Assembly (NCBI GenBank): GCA_023391955.1
Contig: JAEWAA010000163.1
Coordinates: forward strand, 1-13,101
Direction of reading: 5' to 3'
Origin: Bacillota bacterium
GTDB taxonomy: Bacteria; Bacillota; Bacilli; Paenibacillales; NBRC-103111
Length of the DNA stretch: 13,101 bases
In this document: in pieces, positions 7,411 through 13,101 of the stretch
How positions within the stretch are numbered: position 1 is the first letter of the stretch
How the letters are laid out: each line of letters starts with the position of its first letter
Translations under genes and position numbers: made by a program
The notes under the pieces: generated by a model
What the model was told of the DNA's origin: nothing
What the model saw: the letters and a program-made list of their open reading frames with translations, nothing else
The model's database searches: none

Positions 7411-7439
7411 ATTATGCCGGAATACACCCTCCTTGCGAA
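7411..7439 (-). promoter_or_regulatory. Promoter of mglBAC
   Basis: On the minus strand TTCGCA (7434-7439) and CATAAT (7411-7416) are spaced by 17 bp. The -35 keeps only four consensus bases, as expected for an activator-dependent promoter. A 21-bp-spaced direct repeat begins 1 bp upstream of the -35. Transcription would start near 7405, leaving a leader of about 26 nt before mglB. Confidence 0.6.
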
Positions 7440-7440
7440 T

Positions 7441-7474
7441 TCAAAATCCTCATGTGAACTATCGAAATCCTCAT
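7441..7474 (-). promoter_or_regulatory. Tandem direct repeat, probable AraC-type regulator operator for mglBAC
   Basis: Two copies of ATGAGGATTTYGA (minus strand) lie at 7462-7474 and 7441-7453. They match at 12 of 13 positions and are offset by exactly 21 bp, two turns of the helix. The downstream copy ends one base before the -35 of the mglB promoter. Direct repeats with this spacing next to a weak -35 are the usual operator layout for dimeric AraC-type activators. The YesN-type regulator encoded upstream in the same cluster is the obvious candidate. Binding itself is inferred. Confidence 0.65.
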
Positions 7475-7522
7475 CACATTGAAGGTGACACACATGCAAT
7501 TAATTTCAAATATTAGAATGAT

Positions 7523-8539
7523 TTATCTAATTAACGGAAACAGCAGCTTCTGATTCCCCGGCGAAAACATGTCCTCCGTCCGGACCACCGCCGAGCCCGT
7601 ATCCACCTGCTCCGGCACCTGGCGCTTCATTAGGGCGTCCACGGCATGCCGCACCCCGAGATAACCCATGCCGAAGGGATTCTGCACTACCAGAGAACGG
7701 ATGACACCGTCCTGCAGCAGCTCCAGCTCCTGAAGCGTGCTGTCGAAGGATACCAGCTTCACCCGCCGTTCCTGGCCAAGGCTGCCCAAAGCATCCGCTG
7801 CCCCCAATACCGACGCCGAGTTTAAAGCGATGATCCCGTCCAATGGTCCTGCACTGCGATCAAGCTCCAGCACCTGCTCCTTGGCCCGCTGCTGGTCGGA
7901 ATAAGCATAGGCCTTGCCCGCCAGCTGGAGCTCGGGATGCTGCTGCAGCACCGAGAGGATACCTTCCTCCCGCTCCTCCACCTTGGGCGTTCCCGGCACA
8001 AACCCCAATAAGGCAATCTTTCCCGTAGAGCCGCCCATCAGGCGGACCATCTCCTCCGCCGCCTTAGCCCCGGAGCGGTAATTATCCGTTCCGATATGTG
8101 CCTTCACCTTCAAGGTGGCCAGCCCGGAATCCAGTGTAAGCACCGGCACCAGCTTCTGTGCCTCCCGCAGCGCCTCCGTCAGGGACTCCTCATCATTGGG
8201 GGCTACCAGGATGGCATCTGCCCCGTCAGCCAATGCCTGACGGACCAGCCTGGCTTGGCCCTCTCCGTCCAGCTCGTCGTCGGGACCAAGGAAGCTGATT
8301 CCGGCCCCCAGCTCCTTGGCGGCAGCCTCCGCGCCTGTATACACCGTCTTCCAGTAGTCACCGTGGCGCATCCCCAGTACCAGAGCGATGGTATAAGCCT
8401 GTTTGCCCGTCCGTACCTCCGAACCGGCGAAGAAGCCTGAACCGCTGCCCTTAAACGGCCAATAACCGGCAAGAAGCAACGCCCCCACCAAAACCGCGGC
8501 TCCGGCAGCAATCACTATTTTGTCCAAACTACGCTTCAT
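7523..8539 (-). CDS. Membrane-anchored sugar-binding protein, putative sensor partner of the histidine kinase
   Basis: A 338-aa protein of the type I periplasmic-binding fold (Peripla_BP_4, RbsB/XylF-like). Residues 1-8 are basic, about 9-26 form one hydrophobic segment, and a Gly/Ser linker leads to the binding domain (about 47-322, from YTIALVLGMRHGDYWK onward). There is no lipobox cysteine and no clear signal-peptidase site, so an uncleaved membrane anchor is likely. Sugar-binding-like segments include ILVAPNDEESL, VLTLDSG, HIGTDNYRSG, GIIALNSASVLGA and LVSFDST. The ATG (8537-8539) has GAGGAGGAG upstream and overlaps the kinase stop codon by four bases (ATGA), implying translational coupling. 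Anchoring and linkage to a kinase rather than a permease resemble XylFII, the xylose sensor that works with LytS in Clostridium. I infer a sugar-sensing accessory subunit; the ligand is unknown but may match MglB's. Confidence 0.85.
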   Translation of the reverse strand: MKRSLDKIVIAAGAAVLVGALLLAGYWPFKGSGSGFFAGSEVRTGKQAYTIALVLGMRHGDYWKTVYTGAEAAAKELGAGISFLGPDDELDGEGQARLVRQALADGADAILVAPNDEESLTEALREAQKLVPVLTLDSGLATLKVKAHIGTDNYRSGAKAAEEMVRLMGGSTGKIALLGFVPGTPKVEEREEGILSVLQQHPELQLAGKAYAYSDQQRAKEQVLELDRSAGPLDGIIALNSASVLGAADALGSLGQERRVKLVSFDSTLQELELLQDGVIRSLVVQNPFGMGYLGVRHAVDALMKRQVPEQVDTGSAVVRTEDMFSPGNQKLLFPLIR

Positions 8540-10344
8540 GGTTTCTCCTCCTCTGCCCCCGTCTCTCCGTCCAGCAGCGGCAGCCAAACCTTTACTGTGG
8601 TGCCTTCCTCCAGCCGGCTTTCAAATTCGAGGCCATAGGCCTCCCCGAAGGTGAGCCGGATACGCTCATGGACATTGCGGACCCCCACACCCGAGCCGGT
8701 GCTCCGGTGTCCTGCGGCAGGCCGGTTCCGGTCCAGGATGGTTTTCACTACCTCTTCCGGCATCCCGAGCCCGTTATCCTCCACGACAATCAGCAGCTTC
8801 TCATTGGAAATGCCCGCCTTCACCCGGATCTCCCCTTCATCAGGCATCATTTCGATGCCATGCTGGATGGCGTTCTCCACCAGAGGCTGCAGAATCAGCT
8901 TCAGCGTCATACAGGGCAGCACCGCCTCCTCCGCCTCAATGGTGAACCGGAATTTATGCTTGAACCGGATATTCTGGATAATGAGATAATGCCGGATATG
9001 CTCCAGCTCATCCTGGAGGGGAATGATGTTCTTGCCCTTGCTCAGGCTGATCCGGAACAGCCGGGACAAGGAGGTAATCATGGTCACTACTTCGCTGTTG
9101 CGCCCCCCCTCGGCAAGACGCACCACCGAATTCAGGGTATTGTACAGGAAATGCGGGTTGATCTGGGCTTGGAGCACCTCCAGCTCGCTTCTGCGTTTGG
9201 CCTCCTGCTCCCGCTCATTCTCCCGCATCAGCTCCCGGATCCGGCCCAGCATCAGATTGTAGCGCTGGGACAGCTGCTCCACCTCCCGGGTCCCCGCCAC
9301 GGCGATGACAGAATCAAAGTCCCCACGCTCCACACTTTTCATCGACTGGCCCAATCGCTTGATGGGCTTGGAGATAACAGCGGACATGTAGGCGGACACG
9401 GCCACGACGCACACCAGCACCGCCACCAGGAACCAAACCATAAACACGCTGATTTCCTTAGTCGAGGTCACCAGTTCATCCATATAGGCCACACCGACGA
9501 TTTTCCACCCGATATTCTTCACCGTCTTCACATGGACCAGACGGCGTTCCCCGTTCTGCCGGTCGTAGAAGCTGCCGTAGGAATAATTCATCACCTCAGC
9601 CGCGTTGGGCTCTTCCTTCAGTCCCAGGTAGATCAGCTGCTGCTCGGGATGGTAGATCAGGTTTCCGTCGGGGTCGGTGATATAGATGTATCCCTTTTTG
9701 CCCAAAGCGACTCTCCTGCACATGTCATCGATCGCCCGGAAATTCACGTCCAGAAGCATAACCGCATTGGTCCGTTCTCCTCCGTTTTCCCGGATGGACA
9801 CACTCTGGCTGAGGGATACCACCCATCTATATTCCCCCGGATACAGATTTTGTACATGAGGGGGCGAATATTGCAGGTAATTGGGATAGCCGGAGGCATA
9901 CGAAAACCAGCGCTGTCCCTTCACATCCACATTGCCCCGGAGCCGGGTATGGGGATAGCCGGTCAAGAGGGCGCCCCCGGAATCGAATACGCTCACCGAC
10001 ACCAGGTCATTGCGGGTATTGACGATGGTGGCCAGCTGCTCCAGGGTTTCCTTGCCGGACAGAGATGCACTTTTGCTGACCCGCTCCTCCAGCTGCCGGA
10101 ACAGCTCCTCCATACCCCGCAGGTAATACTCCACATTAAAATTCACCTGCTCCACAATCTGGTCCGTGTTCAGATAAGCGCTCTCCTCCGCCGTCCGGGA
10201 GAACTTGCCGTGCAGCACAAGGCCTACCGCCAGCATGGCAATGACAACAATGGCCGTGAATATGGTGATCATGTAGACCTGAATACTCCGTTTGCCGCGG
10301 CGCGCCCCCCGCAGGCCTGCCCAGCCTCTCCATTTGCTCCCCAC
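8536..10344 (-). CDS. YesM/LytS-family sensor histidine kinase
   Basis: A 602-aa membrane kinase. TM1 is at about 22-46, followed by an extracellular sensor of about 250 residues that looks like a double-Cache domain (segments VSVFDSGGALLTGYP and GYIYITDPDGNLIYHP). TM2 is at about 298-323, then HAMP (about 324-376). The His_kinase domain has QINPHFLYNTLN with phospho-acceptor His398. A HATPase_c domain follows with N-box LVENAIQHGI (488-497), DNGLGM (523-528) and GSGVGVRNVHERI (about 550-562). It would autophosphorylate and pass phosphate to the regulator encoded just upstream. The GTG at 10342-10344 is used, with AGGGGG seven bases upstream; only three bases separate it from the regulator's stop codon. 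The following gene overlaps its end by four bases, so all three proteins are probably made together. The input is inferred to be sugar-loaded binding protein. Confidence 0.93.
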   Translation of the reverse strand: MGSKWRGWAGLRGARRGKRSIQVYMITIFTAIVVIAMLAVGLVLHGKFSRTAEESAYLNTDQIVEQVNFNVEYYLRGMEELFRQLEERVSKSASLSGKETLEQLATIVNTRNDLVSVSVFDSGGALLTGYPHTRLRGNVDVKGQRWFSYASGYPNYLQYSPPHVQNLYPGEYRWVVSLSQSVSIRENGGERTNAVMLLDVNFRAIDDMCRRVALGKKGYIYITDPDGNLIYHPEQQLIYLGLKEEPNAAEVMNYSYGSFYDRQNGERRLVHVKTVKNIGWKIVGVAYMDELVTSTKEISVFMVWFLVAVLVCVVAVSAYMSAVISKPIKRLGQSMKSVERGDFDSVIAVAGTREVEQLSQRYNLMLGRIRELMRENEREQEAKRRSELEVLQAQINPHFLYNTLNSVVRLAEGGRNSEVVTMITSLSRLFRISLSKGKNIIPLQDELEHIRHYLIIQNIRFKHKFRFTIEAEEAVLPCMTLKLILQPLVENAIQHGIEMMPDEGEIRVKAGISNEKLLIVVEDNGLGMPEEVVKTILDRNRPAAGHRSTGSGVGVRNVHERIRLTFGEAYGLEFESRLEEGTTVKVWLPLLDGETGAEEEKP

Positions 10345-10347
10345 GGG

Positions 10348-12018
10348 TCAGCCCCCTTTAATGCTGCTGCGGTACTCCTTGGGCGACATGCCCACATGTT
10401 TTTTGAAACTGAAGCTGAAATAATTGGGTTCGGCATAACCGACCTTCTCGGCAATTTCCAAAGCCCGCAGGTCCGTGGTACGGAGAAGCTCCTTGGCGGC
10501 CTCCATCCGGATATGGAGCAGATAGGCTACGAAGGTTAGTTTGGTCTCTTTTTTGAAAATGCTGCTGAAATATCCGGCGCTGATATGCAGCCGGCCGCAC
10601 ACCTTGTTGATGGACAGCTCGCTGTCCCCATAATTAGCCCGGGTATAGGCTACGGCCTCCTCCACCAGGTTATGGAGAGCGCTCTGACGCACGACGGCGA
10701 TGCTTCCCATCAACCGGGTGCAAATCCCCAAGAGCCAGGCCTTGGCCTCCGCCAAGGTCCGGAAGCGGTACAGCTCCGCCAATGTAGCCATATGTTCCCC
10801 GAACAGGTCGTCCAGATCCGCATCCGCGTCCTTGGCCGCCCGCAGTACAGCGGTTACAATTTCCATCAGATATAATTGGTATTCCTTCACGGATACGGGA
10901 GCCTCCGCCAGTCCCTGGAACAGCCCTTCTACAATCTCCTTTAACTCCTCCGCCGTTCCGGTTTTGAGGCACCGGACCAGAGACTGCTCCTTCAGCTCGT
11001 CAAAACGCACCTTTTCCACATGCCGCTGCTCCACGTCCGCAATGCTGATCACCCGGTTGCCGCCCAGGATGACCCGGTAATCCAGCGCCAGCACCGCATC
11101 CTTGTAAGAATATGACAAGCCCGCGGGCTCCGGAATCACCACGCCAATGCCAATGGTTACCGTCTGCTTCAGATAACGCTCGATAGCTTGGCGGATTTCC
11201 TCCGCTGCCGCCATTGTTGCCGATGATACAGCATGGGTGTCATCCTCCTGGGCGATGGTCAGGAGCACCACCTGGCCCTGGTGCAGGAAGACCCGGCCCA
11301 GATTCCGCGCTGCGGCAATTTCCTCGGCAATATTAAGGGAGGCAAAAAGCAGAAGCTCCTGGTCCTCGGAGATGGTGGAGGGTGTCTGCTCCTTCCGGGG
11401 GCCGTTCCCCATCGCCGCCCCAGTCTGCCCCTGCTCCCGGGGGCCTGCTGTATCCAAACTGACCACAGCCACCTGGAAGCTTACACCCGTAAGCCGGATG
11501 TCATAAAGCGCCGACTTCTCCTCCAGTTCCTTGCGCTTCAGCGGCCGCATCATAAGAGTAGCCAGGAAATTCTCCCGGAGCACCGGCAGACTTCTGCGGT
11601 AATGCTCCCGCAGCTGCTCCACATCCCGCTTCTCCGCGGCCTCCTCATCCAGAACAGTGCGTACTTTGGCCAATACATTGGCTAGATCCCCGGAGGAAAA
11701 GGGCTTCAGCACATATTCATCCACGGACAGCTTCAATGCCCGCTGGGCGTATTCAAATTCGTCATAACCGGACAAAATAACCACACGCGTTCCGGGATAC
11801 TGCCGCTTCACCCGCTCCGCCAGCTGGAGCCCGTCCATAAACGGCATACGAATATCCGTCAGCAGCAGATCAGGCGCTCCTTTGGCGAACAGCTCCCATG
11901 CCTCCTGCCCATTCTCCGCGCTGTCCGTTACCCGGAAGCCCAGCCCAGCCCAATCCGTTCCCGAAACGATGGCCTCCCTGACTTCAAATTCATCCTCCGC
12001 TACCAAAACCGTATACAT
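10348..12018 (-). CDS. YesN-type response regulator with AraC-family DNA-binding domain
   Basis: A 556-aa cytoplasmic transcription regulator. The receiver domain (about 1-118) has the acidic pocket EDE (8-10), phospho-acceptor Asp55 in LLLTDIRMP and Lys105 in YVLKPF. A long middle region (about 120-440) is typical of the YesN class and has no clear catalytic motif; it includes a low-complexity stretch around 195-220. The C-terminal ~100 residues form an AraC-type double helix-turn-helix (INKVCGRLHISAGYFSSIFK, then ALEIAEKVGYAEPNYFSFSF and the closing GMSPKEYR). The ATG at 12016-12018 is chosen because GGAGG lies seven bases upstream; an in-frame ATG two codons earlier (12024) abuts the Shine-Dalgarno. 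It is first in the sensor operon and is the likely activator of mglBAC through the repeats at 7441-7474. Confidence 0.93.
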   Translation of the reverse strand: MYTVLVAEDEFEVREAIVSGTDWAGLGFRVTDSAENGQEAWELFAKGAPDLLLTDIRMPFMDGLQLAERVKRQYPGTRVVILSGYDEFEYAQRALKLSVDEYVLKPFSSGDLANVLAKVRTVLDEEAAEKRDVEQLREHYRRSLPVLRENFLATLMMRPLKRKELEEKSALYDIRLTGVSFQVAVVSLDTAGPREQGQTGAAMGNGPRKEQTPSTISEDQELLLFASLNIAEEIAAARNLGRVFLHQGQVVLLTIAQEDDTHAVSSATMAAAEEIRQAIERYLKQTVTIGIGVVIPEPAGLSYSYKDAVLALDYRVILGGNRVISIADVEQRHVEKVRFDELKEQSLVRCLKTGTAEELKEIVEGLFQGLAEAPVSVKEYQLYLMEIVTAVLRAAKDADADLDDLFGEHMATLAELYRFRTLAEAKAWLLGICTRLMGSIAVVRQSALHNLVEEAVAYTRANYGDSELSINKVCGRLHISAGYFSSIFKKETKLTFVAYLLHIRMEAAKELLRTTDLRALEIAEKVGYAEPNYFSFSFKKHVGMSPKEYRSSIKGG

Positions 12019-12055
12019 CCGCATCCCTCCGCAACTGAAAGCTGCTGCTATTTCC

Positions 12056-12089
12056 CTTATATTGTATCGGTTTCCGCTTCAAAGGAAAA
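12056..12089 (-). promoter_or_regulatory. Candidate promoter of the sensor operon with overlapping cre-like site
   Basis: On the minus strand two overlapping promoter readings exist. One is TACAAT (12061-12066) 17 bp from a poor TTTTCC; the other is TTGAAG (12077-12082) with TATAAG (12056-12061) at a short 15-bp spacing. Neither is ideal, which suggests a weak or regulated promoter. A cre-like sequence TTTGAAGCGGAAACC (12069-12083) lies between and overlaps the second -35. It matches the CcpA consensus WTGNAARCGNWWWCA at all but two fixed positions. It would fit carbon catabolite repression of a sugar system. Both calls are tentative. Confidence 0.35.
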
Positions 12090-12180
12090 GCAGCGTAGCC
12101 GATCATCCTGGGCCGGAATACATTATTGGAGGCGTATAAAAGCCCCGTCGAACTTTGTCTGCCGCCCATGAAAATCACAG

Positions 12181-12209
12181 TTGAAAATTCCTGCCTGCTT
12201 GGCTATACT
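12181..12209 (+). promoter_or_regulatory. Strong sigma-A promoter for the corA leader
   Basis: TTGAAA (12181-12186) and TATACT (12204-12209) are separated by exactly 17 bp, each matching the consensus at five of six positions. The predicted start is near 12216, about 310 bases before the corA start codon. Confidence 0.75.
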
Positions 12210-12215
12210 AGGGCG

Positions 12216-12524
12216 TGTATGCAAACCTGCGAGAGAGTATCTGATCTGCTCCCCGCGGAGTATGTACACCCTGCTTAACGCAGTGTCTTACCACCTTATT
12301 TTCCCCGTTTCACAAAATTTGATCTAAGGTCGAGGTGATTGTCAGTATGGACGGAAACCCAGCGAGGTTAAGACGGATAGACGGTACGAACATGAATACG
12401 TCAAACACCAGTTGGCACATCCGACATACGTAGCCGGAACCTGTACCGCCTCTGGTGTTTTGCGTTGTTCCCGTTTTTAGTCTTTGCATCCGGGGATGAG
12501 CGTTTAACATGAGGAGGGATGGCC
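12216..12524 (+). ncRNA. Long structured 5' leader of corA, candidate cis-regulatory RNA
   Basis: This gene-free stretch is transcribed from the promoter at 12181-12209. Helices visible by eye: 12211-12222 with 12260-12271 (11 of 12 pairs, counting G-U; it begins slightly before the predicted start); CTGC/GCAG around TTAAC; TTACC+ACCTTA (12288-12298) with TAAGGT and GGTGA (12325-12338, CGA bulge); AACC/GGTT (12356-12369). Downstream, CGGTAC (12382-12387) with GTACCG (12443-12448) and AAACACCAG (12403-12411) with CTGGTGTTT (12452-12460) are interleaved, so they compete or form a pseudoknot. GGAAC (12436-12440) can also pair with GTTCC (12467-12471), which lies two bases before TTTTT (12474-12478), a terminator-like end. 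I could not match it to M-box or other familiar riboswitch cores. The function, possibly Mg2+ control of corA, is inferred. Confidence 0.5.
12347..12433 (+). CDS. Candidate 28-aa leader peptide upstream of corA
   Basis: An ATG at 12347 opens a 28-codon frame ending in TAG (12431-12433). It is preceded by GAGGTGAT (12332-12339), an eight-base match to the anti-Shine-Dalgarno, with seven bases between. Residues read MDGNPARLRR IDGTNMNTSN TSWHIRHT, hydrophilic with no membrane segment or signal. Codons 7-11 (AGG TTA AGA CGG ATA) include several that are usually rare in GC-rich genomes and could slow ribosomes. Part of the Shine-Dalgarno (12334-12338) is inside the predicted helix with 12288-12292, and the frame covers the 5' arms of both competing downstream helices. 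This layout suits a translation-coupled attenuator, like the corL/mgtL leader ORFs of enteric Mg2+ transporters, but no sequence relation to those is claimed. It could also be chance. Confidence 0.4.
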   Translation: MDGNPARLRRIDGTNMNTSNTSWHIRHT

Positions 12525-13101
12525 ATGAAAGTGCGCCTGGTACAAAACGGAATTTTTACAATCATTGATGATGTGGCAAAAGCGGCATTCCCGCCGGAAA
12601 GCGGATTTTATTGGATTGACGCGGAAGTGGAGGATCTTGTAACCCTCCAGCCGCTGTTTCAATTGCATGATCTGGCCATAGAGGACTGCCTGAATGAACA
12701 AGAGCAGCGCCCGAAGCTGGAGATTTTCGACACCCATTATTTTATTGTGGTGAACAGCATCCGGTTTGACGATGAGGAGATTTTCCTGCGGGAGATGAAC
12801 ATTTTCCTGGGGAAGCATTATGTCATTACCGCCACCCGCCAGAAGCTGCGGGAAATCCGCTCCATCAAACCCATTATGATGGAGGAGGAGATCAACTCGC
12901 CGGATAAGTTCCTCTACTACCTGCTGGATTTGGTGGTGGACAATTATTTCACGGTCGGGTACCGGATCGAATCGAAGATTGAAAAGCTGGACGAGGACAT
13001 TCTGATGCACCCGCGCAAATCCCACCAGAACGAGATTATCGGCTTGCGCAGTGAAATCATGTGGCTGAAGAATGTGCTGGGGCCGCAAAAGAATGTGATT
13101 A
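12525..13101 (+). CDS. corA: CorA-family magnesium transporter (3' end outside window)
   Basis: The first 192 residues of a CorA-type divalent cation channel. The visible part is the cytoplasmic N-terminal funnel: FYWIDAEVED, then the family-typical HDLAIEDCLNEQEQRPKLEIFD, then beta strands (HYFIVVNSIRF, NIFLGKHYVITATR) and the start of the long stalk helix (FLYYLLDLVVDNYFTVGYRIESKIEKLDEDIL). The pore helices and the diagnostic YGMNF/GMN loop lie beyond the edge, so this call rests on the N-domain. The ATG at 12525 is chosen because GAGGAGG lies seven bases upstream; an in-frame ATG two codons earlier (12519) abuts it. It is the only rightward protein gene besides the small leader ORF and is divergent from the sensor operon. 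Its long leader suggests post-initiation control. Confidence 0.88.
   Translation, partial: MKVRLVQNGIFTIIDDVAKAAFPPESGFYWIDAEVEDLVTLQPLFQLHDLAIEDCLNEQEQRPKLEIFDTHYFIVVNSIRFDDEEIFLREMNIFLGKHYVITATRQKLREIRSIKPIMMEEEINSPDKFLYYLLDLVVDNYFTVGYRIESKIEKLDEDILMHPRKSHQNEIIGLRSEIMWLKNVLGPQKNVI

Noticed and set aside
7452..7479. ATGTGA...TCACAT inverted repeat upstream of mglB, like a CRP site
   Set aside because: The spacer is 16 bases rather than six, and cAMP-CRP control of this kind is not expected in a Firmicute. The overlapping 21-bp direct repeat is the better explanation.
7380..7499. 40-residue N-terminal extension of MglB
   Set aside because: It would bury the lipoprotein signal peptide and runs through the predicted promoter and operator; the ATG at 7379 has its own ribosome binding site.
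8668..10539. A 623-codon open frame on the plus strand opposite the kinase gene
   Set aside because: It is antisense to a kinase with all its motifs intact, has no ribosome binding site of note, and its His/Gly/Gln-rich translation resembles no protein family. Such frames are common opposite GC-rich genes. The same applies to the long plus-strand frames at 1382-2275, 4640-5728 and 5988-7295.
12310..12510. 66-codon minus-strand frame opposite the corA leader
   Set aside because: It lacks a ribosome binding site and recognisable domain and is antisense to a region better explained as a transcribed leader.
12216..12524. M-box (ykoK) Mg2+ riboswitch upstream of corA
   Set aside because: The expected conserved segments (GUUAGGUGAGGCUCCU, the GCUGCUGCC region and the CAGUGCUAAAGCUC end) are absent, so the leader was left unassigned rather than given this name.
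1..13101. CRISPR arrays, insertion sequences, tRNAs, att sites, prophage genes
   Set aside because: No regularly spaced repeat array, transposase or integrase motif, or tRNA-like cloverleaf was seen on either strand; the gene content is ordinary metabolic and transport chromosome.

Overview
The window looks like chromosomal DNA from a Paenibacillus-type Firmicute. This rests on moderately high GC, strong AGGAGG-type ribosome binding sites, an S-box (SAM-I) riboswitch, a YesM/YesN two-component pair and a MetA/MetI methionine route. No tRNA, rRNA, CRISPR array, transposase or phage gene was seen. Everything except the last gene is on the minus strand, so transcription there runs from high to low coordinates.

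Layout, low to high coordinate. (1) 1-863: N-terminal part of a protein with a degenerate GGDEF-like region and an EAL domain, cut by the window edge. (2) 1019-3562: a methionine unit of promoter, SAM-I riboswitch with intrinsic terminator, metA (homoserine O-acetyltransferase, GTG start) and metI (cystathionine gamma-synthase/O-acetylhomoserine sulfhydrylase). A 140-bp gap made of direct and inverted repeats separates metA from metI. (3) 3585-7379: mglB-mglA-mglC, a complete glucose/galactose ABC importer. It has its own predicted promoter and a 21-bp-spaced direct repeat just upstream of the -35, which looks like an AraC-type activator operator. (4) 7523-12018: a tightly packed sensor operon of a YesN-type response regulator, a YesM/LytS-type histidine kinase and a membrane-anchored, non-lipoprotein sugar-binding protein. 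(5) 12019-12524: a divergent intergenic region holding the regulator promoter (with a cre-like site) and a strong sigma-A promoter that drives a roughly 310-nt leader. (6) 12525-end: 5' part of a CorA-family Mg2+ transporter on the plus strand.

How the genes work together: the anchored binding protein probably detects a sugar outside the cell and passes the signal to the kinase. The kinase phosphorylates the regulator, which probably activates mglBAC through the 21-bp repeats. The substrate-contact and Ca2+-loop residues of E. coli MglB are nearly all present, so glucose/galactose is the likely substrate. The methionine unit is switched off when S-adenosylmethionine is abundant.

The least explained part is the corA leader. 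It carries a 28-codon upstream ORF with a good Shine-Dalgarno sequence, interleaved complementary segments that cannot form simple nested helices together, and a T-run. It does not resemble the M-box Mg2+ riboswitch, and I propose it as a candidate translation-coupled attenuator.
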